Positions 29,047 to 37,806 of a stretch of 64,000 bases of DNA are shown one piece after another (position 1 is the first letter of the stretch; each line of letters opens with the position of its first letter). Made by a program: the position numbers and the translations under genes. The DNA is from Lentibacillus saliphilus. Its GTDB lineage: Bacteria; Bacillota; Bacilli; Bacillales; Amphibacillaceae. Below the pieces are notes generated by a model. That model saw only the letters and a program-made list of their open reading frames with translations. It was not told the origin of the DNA and ran no database searches. Where the stretch lies: positions 1 through 64,000 of the forward strand of contig NZ_JABJXD010000003.1 of the NCBI RefSeq assembly GCF_019093865.1. Direction: 5' to 3'.

Positions 29047-30041
29047 CTACACTTCTTCGTAAACATACTTTAATGCATCTTCCGGTTCTGCATATGGGGC
29101 TTGCTCAGCATAATCAGTTGCATCATTAACGATTTGTTCAACCTCTTTATGCAAAGCTTCCTCCTTTTCGTCCGTTAACACACCCGTGTCTCGCAAGTAT
29201 ACAGCAAAAGATTGAAGTGCATCTTTTTTCTTCGCTGCTTCAACTTCACCTTTTTCACGATACAAGCGATCATCATCATCACTTGAATGTGCCGTATATC
29301 GATCAGTAATCGCTTCTATTAATGTTGGACCTTCTCCACTAATGCCGCGTTCTCTCGCTTGCTTTACAACGTCATACACAGCGAGAGGGTCGTTACCATC
29401 TACCGTAATACCAGGCATGCCATATCCTTTTGCACGATCAGATACCTGTTCACAGGCAAGCTGTTTCTTTAGTGGAACTGAGATAGCGTATTTATTATTT
29501 TCAACCATTGTTATAACTGGGAGCTTATGAACACCAGCAAAATTCAGCCCTTCATGAAAATCGCCTTGGTTAGATGACCCTTCGCCAAGCGTCACAAAAG
29601 AGACGATATCTTTTTTATCCATTTTCGCAGCAAGTGACACTCCTACCGCATGTGGCACTTGTGTCGTGACAGGTGAAGAACCTGTTAAAATCCGATTTTT
29701 TTCTGTCCAAAGTGACTTGGCATTTGACGACCGCCAGAATTTGGATCTTCAGCCTTAGCAAAAGCCGACAGCATGAGATCTCGTGCTGTCATTCCAAAAG
29801 CCAGTACGACACCTAGATCACGATAATAAGGTGCTGTGTAATCATTGTCTCGGTCTAGCGCGAAGGCCGCACCCACTTGAGCAGCCTCTTGTCCTTGACA
29901 GGATATGACAAACGGAATTTTTCCCGCACGATTCAGAAGCCACATTCTTTCATCAAGTTTTCTAGCGAGTAGCATCGTTTTAAACATTTCATAGACGTTC
30001 TCATCTGTTAAACCAAGTTCTTTATGGCGTATATTTGACAT
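29047..30041 (-). pseudogene. bkdAA: Branched-chain alpha-keto acid dehydrogenase E1 alpha, disrupted by a one-base frameshift
   Basis: Residues 1-118 run from the ATG at 30041 (good AAGGAGGT site) and are closely BkdAA-like (ARKLDERMWLLNRAGKIPFVISCQGQEAA). They end at GQKKIGF followed by a stop at 29685-29687. The remainder, in another frame, continues to 29047 with the thiamine-binding GEGSSNQGDFHEGLNF and VENNKYAIS motifs. The break lies at a run of seven A (minus strand; T at 29696-29702). Adding one A restores GQKKNRILTGSSPVTTQ, which fits the family exactly. Every other residue is well conserved, so this is a recent mutation, transcriptional slippage at the A run, or a base-calling error. 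The second part has no plausible start of its own. Confidence 0.9.
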
Positions 30042-30067
30042 GAAATGACCTCCTTTTTAATGATGAT

Positions 30068-31489
30068 TTAACCATGTATCTGTTTCCCATCAACAGCCAA
30101 AGCCGCCTCACCCATAATTTCCGATAAGCTTGGATGTGGATGAATGGTACCGCCGATTTCCCAAGCGGTGGCATCAAGCACTTGTGCAAGTCCAGCCTCG
30201 GTGATCATGTCTGTTACATGTGGTCCAATCATATGCACGCCGATTAAATCGTCGTTGTCTTTGTTAGCGATTATTTTTACGAAGCCATCCGTCTCACCAT
30301 GTACGAGTGACTTTCCAACGGCTTTAAACGGGAATTTACCAATTTTGACGTCTAGTCCCTCTTCTTTTGCCTGTTCTTCCGTTAAACCTACTCTGGCAAT
30401 TTCAGGTGACGAATAGACACAAACCGGTACATGCGCCTCGTTAATTGGGAATGGTTCCACATTGGCAATGTGCTCAACAGCGACAATCCCTTCATGAGAC
30501 GCCATATGAGCGAGCTGTAGACCTCCAATTACATCCCCAACTGCATATATATGGGGCTCTTTCGTTTGGTACATGTCATTCGTTTGAATAAAGCCATTTT
30601 CAACAATAATATCCGTATTTTCAATGCCTATATTATCTACATTAGCCATACGGCCAACAGAAACGAGCATCTTTTCAGCAGCGAATGTGATCGTTTCACC
30701 ATCCACTTCAGCATCAACCGTCACACCACTTTCCTTTGTTAATGTTTCAGGCATGACTTTGGCAGAAGTGACAAAACGAACCCCTCTCTTGCTCAGAAGT
30801 TTCTTGGCCTCGTTTGATATGTCTTTATCTTCAGTTGGCAATATGCGATCAACATATTCTAAAACCGTCACATCAACACCGAAATCTGTCAGCATTGAAG
30901 CCCATTCAATGCCGATGACACCTCCTCCAACGATGAGAATCGATTGTGGGAGAGTCTCCAGCTCCAGTGCCTCATCTGAAGTCATGACGTAAGTGCCATC
31001 AATTTCGAGGCCAGGTAGTGATTTCGGCTTCGATCCTGTTGCTATGAGCACATGTTTTGGAACGATCATTGTATTCTCATCACCATTGTCATATTCGATG
31101 GATATGGTACCTGGTATTGGTGAAAATATACTAGGACCAAGCATGCGACCATACCCGGAAAATACATCAATCTTCCCTTTTTTCATAAGCGCTTGTACAC
31201 CTTGATGTAACGTTTTGACAATCGAAGCTTTTCGCGCTTGGACCTGTTTAAAGTTCAAGGAAACATCATTCGTGTCGACACCAAATTCGCTCGCTTGCTG
31301 TGTTTGTCGATAGACTTCTGCACTACGCAATAAAGCTTTGGAAGGAATACACCCCTTATGCAAGCACGTTCCCCCTATTTCCCCTCTTTCAACAAGTGCC
31401 ACTTGAAGTCCAAGCTGGGATGCTCGAATGGCAGCAACATAACCACCAGTTCCGCCCCCAAGAATAGCAAGATCATAATCCTTTGCCAT
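30068..31489 (-). CDS. lpdV: Dihydrolipoyl dehydrogenase (E3) of the Bkd complex
   Basis: The 473-residue flavoprotein reoxidises dihydrolipoamide with NAD+. It has the FAD-binding LAILGGGTGGYVAAIRA, the redox-active disulfide GGTCLHKGCIPSK, the NAD-binding ILIVGGGVIGIEWASML, the second FAD motif IYAVGDVIGG, and the C-terminal active-site HPHPSLSE. The ATG at 31489 follows AAGGAG by 8 bases. It lies 26 bp before bkdAA, as in other Bacillus bkd clusters. Confidence 0.96.
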   Translation of the reverse strand: MAKDYDLAILGGGTGGYVAAIRASQLGLQVALVERGEIGGTCLHKGCIPSKALLRSAEVYRQTQQASEFGVDTNDVSLNFKQVQARKASIVKTLHQGVQALMKKGKIDVFSGYGRMLGPSIFSPIPGTISIEYDNGDENTMIVPKHVLIATGSKPKSLPGLEIDGTYVMTSDEALELETLPQSILIVGGGVIGIEWASMLTDFGVDVTVLEYVDRILPTEDKDISNEAKKLLSKRGVRFVTSAKVMPETLTKESGVTVDAEVDGETITFAAEKMLVSVGRMANVDNIGIENTDIIVENGFIQTNDMYQTKEPHIYAVGDVIGGLQLAHMASHEGIVAVEHIANVEPFPINEAHVPVCVYSSPEIARVGLTEEQAKEEGLDVKIGKFPFKAVGKSLVHGETDGFVKIIANKDNDDLIGVHMIGPHVTDMITEAGLAQVLDATAWEIGGTIHPHPSLSEIMGEAALAVDGKQIHG

Positions 31490-31653
31490 ACAAATATCTC
31501 CTTCCCCTATCAAGTTGACGGTTCGTTTCGCCAACTTTCATCTCAGCTCTCACAAAAGTCATCTAGTATACATGACATTGTTAGCTTTAAAAATTGAATC
31601 ACGTATTACATATAACGCACTTTCGCCATTATCATAAATTAAATCATTTTCAT

Positions 31654-32748
31654 TCAGCGACGACTTAAAATGTGGTGGCCTTTAGGGAAAAATTGATAAC
31701 GTGATTGACGTGCTGACTGAATCCGCTCCTCAGCTAAGCGATCAGCAGCTTGAGCTGTCGGTATCTTGTCTCGTTTTGCAATCGCATATATCTCCATTAA
31801 ACTGTCATAGATTGTTGCAACCTTGCGCAACGCCCGTGCTTCATTGTATCCAACGAGCTCGTCAGCTACATTTATGACGCCACCCGCATTAATAACATAG
31901 TCTGGTGCATACAATATGCCTTTTTCGTCTAAAAGCGCGCCATGTTTTTCAGATTTCAATTGGTTATTCGCTGAACCAGCAATGACTTTAGCCTTGAAGC
32001 GTGGGATTGTCTCATCGTTGATAACAGCGCCTAGCGCACATGGTGCGAATATGTCACAATCAACATCATAAATCGCATTAGGCTCCACAGCTTCAGCCCC
32101 GAAATCATGAACAGCACGGTCAATTGCTTCTTGATGAATATCCGTTACGATTAAATGAGCACCTTCTTCGTGAAGCAATTTGCATAATTCATATGCCACA
32201 TGACCAACACCTTGAACGGCAATTCTCTTACCTTTTAGGTCATCTGAACCAAATGCTTCTTTCGCTGATGCTTTTATTCCAATATAAATCCCGTATGCTG
32301 TTACAGGAGATGGATTTCCACCAGATCCGCTTTCTCTAGATGTACCTGTAACATAATCCGTCTCCTTATGTATAATATCCATGTCATGCTCAGTCGCACC
32401 AACATCCTCAGCCGTAATATAACGCCCATTCAAGCTTTGAACATAACGGCCAAAAGCACGGAACATTTCTGGGTTCTTATCTTTTTTGGGATCAGCAATA
32501 ATGACGGCCTTTCCACCACCAAGATCAAGTCCTGCAGCTGCATTTTTATATGTCATGCCTTTTGCTAAACGTAAAGCGTCCTCAATCGCTTCTTCTTCTG
32601 TATCGTATGGCCATATCCTACATCCACCTAGGGCTGGTCCTAAAGTCGTATCGTGAATCGCAATGACAGCTTTCAATCCAGAATGCTTGTCATGACATAA
32701 TACAAGCTGTTCATAATCGTATTTCTCCATGTATTTGAAAATCTCCAT
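31654..32748 (-). CDS. bcd: Leucine dehydrogenase
   Basis: The 364-residue enzyme deaminates leucine, valine and isoleucine to their 2-keto acids with NAD+. Motifs are [10 protein letters not shown], the catalytic-lysine region [39 protein letters not shown]-like Rossmann sequence (written here as [12 protein letters not shown]) and GSANNQL. GGAGG lies 8 bases before the ATG. It heads the bkd cluster, with a 164-bp gap to lpdV. The phosphotransbutyrylase and butyrate kinase genes (ptb, buk) and the activator bkdR, present around bcd in B. subtilis, are missing here. Confidence 0.95.
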   Translation of the reverse strand: MEIFKYMEKYDYEQLVLCHDKHSGLKAVIAIHDTTLGPALGGCRIWPYDTEEEAIEDALRLAKGMTYKNAAAGLDLGGGKAVIIADPKKDKNPEMFRAFGRYVQSLNGRYITAEDVGATEHDMDIIHKETDYVTGTSRESGSGGNPSPVTAYGIYIGIKASAKEAFGSDDLKGKRIAVQGVGHVAYELCKLLHEEGAHLIVTDIHQEAIDRAVHDFGAEAVEPNAIYDVDCDIFAPCALGAVINDETIPRFKAKVIAGSANNQLKSEKHGALLDEKGILYAPDYVINAGGVINVADELVGYNEARALRKVATIYDSLMEIYAIAKRDKIPTAQAADRLAEERIQSARQSRYQFFPKGHHILSRR

Positions 32749-32787
32749 AATTAATTCCTCCTTCGCTTTTTCATTTCCTGTTTTACT

Positions 32788-32815
32788 AATATACACTTAT
32801 TTCGCTTAAAGGCAA
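32788..32815 (-). promoter_or_regulatory. Sigma-A-like promoter of bcd
   Basis: Minus-strand TTGCCT (32810-32815), a 16-base spacer and TATATT (32788-32793) lie 40 bases upstream of the bcd start. In B. subtilis the bkd genes use sigma-L (-24/-12) and BkdR; no such element was seen here. Confidence 0.55.
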
Positions 32816-32838
32816 AACAATAAAATGTCACCCCTTAA

Positions 32839-32856
32839 ATATGATATATATCATAT
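32839..32856. promoter_or_regulatory. Perfect 18-bp palindrome upstream of bcd
   Basis: ATATGATATATATCATAT is a perfect inverted repeat beginning 23 bases upstream of the -35 element. Its symmetry suggests an operator for a dimeric regulator, but the high AT content makes a chance palindrome possible. Confidence 0.4.
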
Positions 32857-32908
32857 ATTTAATACAAACTCCACCCTGTTTTCACCCCAAAAACGCAACA
32901 ACCACAAT

Positions 32909-33000
32909 TTGTAAGCGCTTTATATTAATGCAAAAAAAATAAGTTTTTGCATCAATATTATGCCAGTTTGAATAATATACTGCAATCGAAAGCGCTCATC
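32909..33000. promoter_or_regulatory. Two CcpA (cre)-like sites flanking a 9-bp inverted repeat
   Basis: TTGTAAGCGCTTTA (32909-32922) and CGAAAGCGCTCATC (32987-33000) both contain the AAGCGCT core of the cre consensus, with one to three mismatches outside it. Between them ATGCAAAAA (32928-32936) and TTTTTGCAT (32944-32952) form an inverted repeat with a 7-base gap. The sites sit between divergent bcd and DUF2627. Together with the palindrome at 32839 they account for most of the notable sequence in this 442-bp gene-free gap. Confidence 0.45.
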
Positions 33001-33126
33001 AACCCTATATTCCAACCCAACAACGTACTACTAAACCTTCGACACATTCGTCTAGCTGATCTTACTAACACATTTTACTTGTGTATAGTTTAAGGCATTC
33101 TACTTTTTTTGGCAAATTCATATTAT

Positions 33127-33155
33127 TTGTCTGTCACAATGTTTATCATTATACT
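33127..33155 (+). promoter_or_regulatory. Sigma-A promoter of the DUF2627 gene
   Basis: TTGTCT (33127-33132), a 17-base spacer and TATACT (33150-33155) lie about 36 bases before the start codon. Confidence 0.6.
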
Positions 33156-33190
33156 AAATCTATATACATAATAAGGGGATCGATTGAATC

Positions 33191-33424
33191 ATGGTACGAA
33201 TGATTGCAGCACTTTTACTCGTCATACCAGGCATCTTTGCTGCTTATGGTATTAAACTAATGAGGGATTCGCTCTTTAACGAAGTCAATCATATACTCAT
33301 AAATACAGGCATCCAATTCATAATCGGAATGCTCCTATTTGTTATGGGCATATGGTTTATTGGTGGATTTATCGTTCATCGTGATCGAAAACGGCAGCTT
33401 GCTAAAGAGAAAAAAAGAGTATAA
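33191..33424 (+). CDS. yqzF: DUF2627 family membrane protein (YqzF)
   Basis: The 77-residue protein has two hydrophobic segments (residues ~4-22 and ~39-60) and a strongly basic C terminus (HRDRKRQLAKEKKRV). The pattern and the position beside spo0A match DUF2627/YqzF. The ribosome site AAGGGG is rather far from the ATG. The function is unknown. Confidence 0.85.
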   Translation: MVRMIAALLLVIPGIFAAYGIKLMRDSLFNEVNHILINTGIQFIIGMLLFVMGIWFIGGFIVHRDRKRQLAKEKKRV

Positions 33425-33446
33425 AATTACCGTTCACGCAAAAAAG

Positions 33447-33597
33447 CTTAACTAAAGAACAACCCGAACAAACAAAACAGATCGCTCCGGAAATATAAGT
33501 CATACTGCGATATGAGTTTGCAGTCTAAAGAGGTATTTAAACATATTTCCGAAGCTAAAATTGTAAAATGTGTTCGGTTTTTAGTTAAACATTTTAA
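33447..33597. repeat. Imperfect palindromic intergenic repeat, copy 2
   Basis: This element lies between the convergent yqzF and spo0A genes. GCTCCGGAAATATA at 33484-33497 is identical to the inner arm of copy 1. It pairs with CATATTTCCGAAGC at 33542-33555. Outside it, TTAACTAAA and CCGAACA on the left face TTCGG and TTTAGTTAA on the right. This copy is shorter than the one at 3011 because the loop is about 45 bp instead of about 180. Confidence 0.75.
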
Positions 33598-33632
33598 TTT
33601 TCGTCTCATTTTTCTTCCTTTAAATCGTTACG

Positions 33633-34406
33633 TTAACTCGCCCGATGCTCCAATCTCAATCGATCAGCCACCATTGCAATAAATTCCGAATTGGTTGGCT
33701 TCGCCTTTGAAATTGAGACAGTATACCCAAATAATTTAGAAATTGAGTCGATATTACCACGACTCCAGGCAACTTCAATCGCATGACGAATTGCACGCTC
33801 CACACGCGAGGCAGTTGTATCGTATTTTTTAGCAATATCTGGATATAACACCTTTGTAATTGAACCAAGTAGCTCGATATCGTTGTATACCATCGTTATC
33901 GCTTCTCTTAAGTACATGTATCCTTTAATATGTGCAGGAACACCTATTTCATGAATGATAGCTGTAATACTGGATTCTAAATCCAATTTCTTATCTTTCT
34001 TTAGTAATTTGCCACTCGATAACGGACTTTTATATCCGCTCACTTGACGTATTTGATCACCTAAGTGGTCGAGATCAAACGGTTTCAAAATAAAATATGA
34101 TGCTCCTAAATCAACAGCTTTTTTCATGACTTCTTCCTGACCAAATGCCGTCAGCATAATAACGCTTGGACTTTTCTTCAGGTCCATTCCCCTTAACGAA
34201 TCCATAACAGCTAATCCATCAACATGTGGCATAATGATATCAAGCACGAGAACGTCTGGCTCAACCTTTTTTATAATGTCCAGACATTCTCGCCCATTAT
34301 AGGCAACGGCTACTATCTCAATGTCTTCTTGTGATGCAAAATATTCTTCCATCATTTGAATGAGTTCTCGGTTGTCATCAACTAAGCACACTTTAATTTT
34401 TTCCAC
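33633..34406 (-). CDS. spo0A: Sporulation response regulator Spo0A
   Basis: The 257-residue master regulator of sporulation has a receiver domain with Asp10, Asp11 and the phosphorylated Asp56 (VLVLDIIMP). A short linker is followed by the C-terminal DNA-binding domain, which is almost invariant in spore formers ([32 protein letters not shown]). The GTG start at 34406 is chosen because it begins [15 protein letters not shown], as in B. subtilis, and has GGAGG 8 bases upstream. It follows spoIVB, and its own upstream region carries a sigma-H promoter and 0A boxes. Confidence 0.98.
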   Translation of the reverse strand: MEKIKVCLVDDNRELIQMMEEYFASQEDIEIVAVAYNGRECLDIIKKVEPDVLVLDIIMPHVDGLAVMDSLRGMDLKKSPSVIMLTAFGQEEVMKKAVDLGASYFILKPFDLDHLGDQIRQVSGYKSPLSSGKLLKKDKKLDLESSITAIIHEIGVPAHIKGYMYLREAITMVYNDIELLGSITKVLYPDIAKKYDTTASRVERAIRHAIEVAWSRGNIDSISKLFGYTVSISKAKPTNSEFIAMVADRLRLEHRAS

Positions 34407-34446
34407 CGACTTTTCCTCCCTTTTTATATGTATTCCCCCCTTTATA

Positions 34447-34475
34447 CTATTCGACATGGACGCTAAAATTCCTTT
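34447..34475 (-). promoter_or_regulatory. Sigma-H promoter of spo0A
   Basis: Minus-strand AAAGGAATT (34467-34475) is a perfect sigma-H -35 element. GTCGAATAG (34447-34455) matches the -10 element at all but the last base; the spacer is 11 bases. A 0A box (TGTCGAA, 34450-34456) overlaps the -10 element. The layout parallels the known Ps promoter of spo0A. Confidence 0.8.
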
Positions 34476-34528
34476 TCATTTTGGAAAAAACTTTCAATTA
34501 CTTTGTTTTTCTTTTTATTTCTCTTCAT

Positions 34529-34565
34529 TTCGACGCAATTCTAACCTTAGTACATACATTCGACA
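34529..34565 (-). promoter_or_regulatory. Upstream 0A boxes of spo0A
   Basis: Minus-strand TGTCGAA at 34559-34565 matches the Spo0A box core exactly, and CGTCGAA at 34529-34535 has one mismatch. With the box in the -10 region this makes three in ~115 bp, consistent with autoregulation. Confidence 0.65.
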
Positions 34566-34592
34566 AAAGGTACTTAAAAACTGTCCGTTCAT

Positions 34593-34623
34593 AAAAAAAC
34601 TTGCAGTGATTGAACACTGCAAG
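34593..34623 (-). terminator. Terminator of spoIVB
   Basis: On the minus strand CTTGCAGTG and CACTGCAAG form a perfect 9-bp stem with a 6-base loop, followed by seven T. It lies 5 bp after the spoIVB stop. Confidence 0.92.
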
Positions 34624-34628
34624 CGAAT

Positions 34629-35915
34629 TTAACCAGCCTTTTCTTCTTCTTTATAAATATTAATTCCAGCCTCCTGCATCATCCATTCAATATGAACACC
34701 ATAACCGGACGTACTATCATTAACGAAAACGTGTGTAACAGCCCCAATAACTTTACCATCTTGAATGATTGGACTTCCACTCATTCCTTGAACGATGCCA
34801 CCGGTTTTATCAAGTAGTTTTTTGTCAGTTACTTGAATAATCATGCCTTTAGTCGCAGGATATTTTTGAGGGACGCTATTGATGACTTCTACATCAAATG
34901 ACTCGACTTCTTCACCGTCAACGACCGTCAATATTTTCGCCGGACCCTCCTTTACTTCGTGCGACAATGCAATTGGCAACGGCTTATCTTTTATTCCATT
35001 TTTAATACCTTGATCCAAAACACCGAAGACACCAAAAGGGCTATTTTTTGTAATTGTTCCTAATGCATCATCTTTTATTGAGAATGAAGCCTGTTTTTCC
35101 CCTGGCGATCCATTTTGACCTTTCTCAATCGATGTGATCGTTGACTTTACAATTGATCCATTGTGGATTTCAATTGGCTTTTTTGTGTCCATGTCTGAAA
35201 TGACGTGACCAAGTGCGCCATACTTTTTTGACCTTGGATCATAAAATGTCATTGTACCGATACCAGCTGCTGAGTCTCTAATATATAAGCCAATTTGATA
35301 TGCCTGATCCTGTTTACTTTGGATAGGTTTTAATGTCGTTTCAAACGTCTCTTTACCTCTTTTAACAGTCAACTCCAATGACGATTTCTTTTCACCTGCT
35401 TTTGTTACGAGTGGCTTAACATCCTCCACCTGCTGAATGTCTTGCCCATTAATCTTTAAAATAATATCGCCAACTTTAATATTGGCATCCTCGCCTGGTG
35501 ATGCGGCGCCATTATTTCCATTAACAATATGATGTCCAACAACGAGGACACCAAGTGTTTGCAAACGAACGCCAATGGATTGTCCGCCTGGTACGACTTT
35601 TAAATCATCAAGAATAGAGACATTAACTTTTTTTATTGGCAATCCAGCAAGTTTATACACAAGCTGACTTTTACCAGGTTTTTCAGCATAAAACTCTGTG
35701 TCAATTGATGAAGGGGTCATCATGTCGCTACTTGTGGCTTCAACTGTAATATTTCCCTTTATTTTGGGCACTTCTATGGGTGACTGATTGTTAAACGTTA
35801 CGATCTCGTTTGGGATGGTAAGGTAATTCTGAAATGGTGTTAGAAAGGGAGCCGTAAACAGAGCCATTAGGAGCAGAATACCAATTGTTAAACGCAGTCG
35901 TCTTTTTTTAAGCAC
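34629..35915 (-). CDS. spoIVB: SpoIVB serine peptidase
   Basis: This 428-residue forespore-secreted protease of family S55 cleaves SpoIVFA to trigger pro-sigma-K processing. An N-terminal signal anchor ([18 protein letters not shown]) is followed by a PDZ domain (~residues 105-190, [20 protein letters not shown]). The peptidase region has the catalytic His in GALGHVISD and the catalytic Ser in [20 protein letters not shown]. The start is GTG, 9 bases after GAGGAGAG. It sits between recN and spo0A, as in B. subtilis. Confidence 0.96.
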   Translation of the reverse strand: MLKKRRLRLTIGILLLMALFTAPFLTPFQNYLTIPNEIVTFNNQSPIEVPKIKGNITVEATSSDMMTPSSIDTEFYAEKPGKSQLVYKLAGLPIKKVNVSILDDLKVVPGGQSIGVRLQTLGVLVVGHHIVNGNNGAASPGEDANIKVGDIILKINGQDIQQVEDVKPLVTKAGEKKSSLELTVKRGKETFETTLKPIQSKQDQAYQIGLYIRDSAAGIGTMTFYDPRSKKYGALGHVISDMDTKKPIEIHNGSIVKSTITSIEKGQNGSPGEKQASFSIKDDALGTITKNSPFGVFGVLDQGIKNGIKDKPLPIALSHEVKEGPAKILTVVDGEEVESFDVEVINSVPQKYPATKGMIIQVTDKKLLDKTGGIVQGMSGSPIIQDGKVIGAVTHVFVNDSTSGYGVHIEWMMQEAGINIYKEEEKAG

Positions 35916-36085
35916 AATAATCCACTCTCCTCGATTCTAACCCATACCAATTATATTAGCGGTGTACTTCTAATTTGACCGAACTTGCCGCTTTTTAAAC
36001 TGGTTAGTGAGAAGAAAAGCTGTGTAACATTTCCTTTCACAAATGAGTATGATTTATTTCGAGGAACGAGTGGATAAATTTGTAA

Positions 36086-37804
36086 TTAATGTTGTTTTAC
36101 TTTGTAAGCGATAGCGAGTTCAAGCAACTCCTTCGCGTGTTCTTTTGCCGTGTCTGTCATTTCTGCGCCTGTAATCATTCTACCTAATTCTTCAATTTTT
36201 TCTGAAGTCGAAAGCTCTTTAATAAAGGTCGTCGTTCTGTCTTTTACGACTTTTTTACCGATGTATTTATGATAATCGGCCATGGCAGCAACTTGTGGTA
36301 GGTGCGTAATACATAGCACTTGAGACCCTTGCGAAATAAAGTGGATTTTCTCAGCCATTGCTTGAGCAACACGACCGCTCACACCTGTATCCACTTCATC
36401 AAATATAAAGCTCGTCACACCTTCATGCTTGGCAAAAATCGTTTTTAATGCGAGCATAATGCGAGACATTTCGCCACCAGAAGCAATTTTATGTAACGGT
36501 TTTAAAGGCTCTCCAGGATTGGTCGACATACGAAAATGAACATCATCAAACCCATTCCGGTGCAGCTTCACATATTTAGAATGCTTATCTTCAGATGGTG
36601 TTGTGTCAAAGTCTACCTTAAAAACAGACTTCTCCATATATAGACCCTTTAATTCTGTTCTGATATCTTTCGTTAGTTCAGAAGCTGCTCTTTTTCTAAT
36701 GTCATGAAGAACTTTAGCTTTTTCATACGCGTCCTCTGTTAATTGTTCAATTTGTGTGGCAAGTTCCGCATTAAAAGAGTCTTTATTTTGTATGTGTTCT
36801 ATTTCTTTTCGAATGTTAGCTTCATACGCTAAAATATCATTAACGCTCGATCCATACTTGTGTTTTAGACGACTGATTTCATCCAGCCTTGCTTCTATGT
36901 CATTAAGACGTGAGGCATCATATTGAAGTGTATCAAGATGATTACGTATTTCAAAAGCCAGTTCTTCGGTTAAGTAATAGTAATTCGTTAGTTCATCCGC
37001 TTTTTGCGCCAAATAATCATCAAATTCTTTATGATCTTGAAGTGCTTGTTGTGCTTGTCCGAGCCACTCTATCGCTCGTTGTTCCCCATAAAGAGCATTA
37101 TACGATTGTTCAAACGCCTGATATATTTTCTCATAATTAACGAGATACTTCCGCTCTTCAAGTAGTTCTTCATCCTCATTCGGTTGCAATTCCGCTTTCG
37201 CAATTTCACTCGATTGAAATTGAAGTAAATCTAACTTTTGTTCGAGATCTTGTTCTTTATGATTAAGCTGTCTATACTGCTGCTTTAATCGCTGAAGCTC
37301 ATCGAAAATCGTCGTATAGGCTTGCTTTGCTTTGTGGATGTGTTGATCGTCGTACATATCAAGCAAGCGTAAATGATGGTCTTGATTCAAAAGCATTTGG
37401 GTTTCATGCTGACTATGAATATCGATCAGCAACTGGCCAAACTCCTTTAGGATACCAAGTGTAACCAGCTTGCCATTAATACGACATATGCTCTTACCGG
37501 CATTGGTAATGTCTCTATTGAGTACAATCATCCCATCTGTCGTATCAATGCCAAATTCCTTCCCTAGTTGATGAACAGCATGCTTTTCGTCAATGATGAA
37601 CAAGCCTTCTAACTCCGCTTTTTTGGCACCATGTCTAACAAAGTCAACAGATCCTCTCGATCCAGCAAGTAATTGAACTGCATCTATGATGATTGACTTT
37701 CCGGCACCGGTTTCTCCGGTTAGAACAGTCAAGCCTTCATCAAACGAAATAGCCAGTTGTTCAATAATGGCAAAATTTCGGATTGATAATTCAGTCAACA
37801 CCAT
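36086..37804 (-). CDS. recN: DNA repair protein RecN
   Basis: The 572-residue SMC-like ATPase acts in double-strand-break repair. The Walker A motif (LTGETGAGKSIIIDAV) is at the N terminus. Long central coiled-coil stretches cover residues ~150-370. The ABC signature (ASGGEMSRIMLALK) and Walker B (FIFDEVDTGVSG) are C-terminal. The ATG at 37804 follows the tlyA stop directly. In B. subtilis the arginine regulator ahrC/argR lies between tlyA and recN; here the two genes abut with no room for it. Confidence 0.96.
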   Translation of the reverse strand: MVLTELSIRNFAIIEQLAISFDEGLTVLTGETGAGKSIIIDAVQLLAGSRGSVDFVRHGAKKAELEGLFIIDEKHAVHQLGKEFGIDTTDGMIVLNRDITNAGKSICRINGKLVTLGILKEFGQLLIDIHSQHETQMLLNQDHHLRLLDMYDDQHIHKAKQAYTTIFDELQRLKQQYRQLNHKEQDLEQKLDLLQFQSSEIAKAELQPNEDEELLEERKYLVNYEKIYQAFEQSYNALYGEQRAIEWLGQAQQALQDHKEFDDYLAQKADELTNYYYLTEELAFEIRNHLDTLQYDASRLNDIEARLDEISRLKHKYGSSVNDILAYEANIRKEIEHIQNKDSFNAELATQIEQLTEDAYEKAKVLHDIRKRAASELTKDIRTELKGLYMEKSVFKVDFDTTPSEDKHSKYVKLHRNGFDDVHFRMSTNPGEPLKPLHKIASGGEMSRIMLALKTIFAKHEGVTSFIFDEVDTGVSGRVAQAMAEKIHFISQGSQVLCITHLPQVAAMADYHKYIGKKVVKDRTTTFIKELSTSEKIEELGRMITGAEMTDTAKEHAKELLELAIAYKVKQH

Positions 37805-37806
37805 TC

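Noticed and set aside
29047-29658. Second part of bkdAA as an independent gene starting at GTG
   Set aside because: There is no ribosome site before that codon, and the conserved family sequence continues upstream of it across the frameshift.
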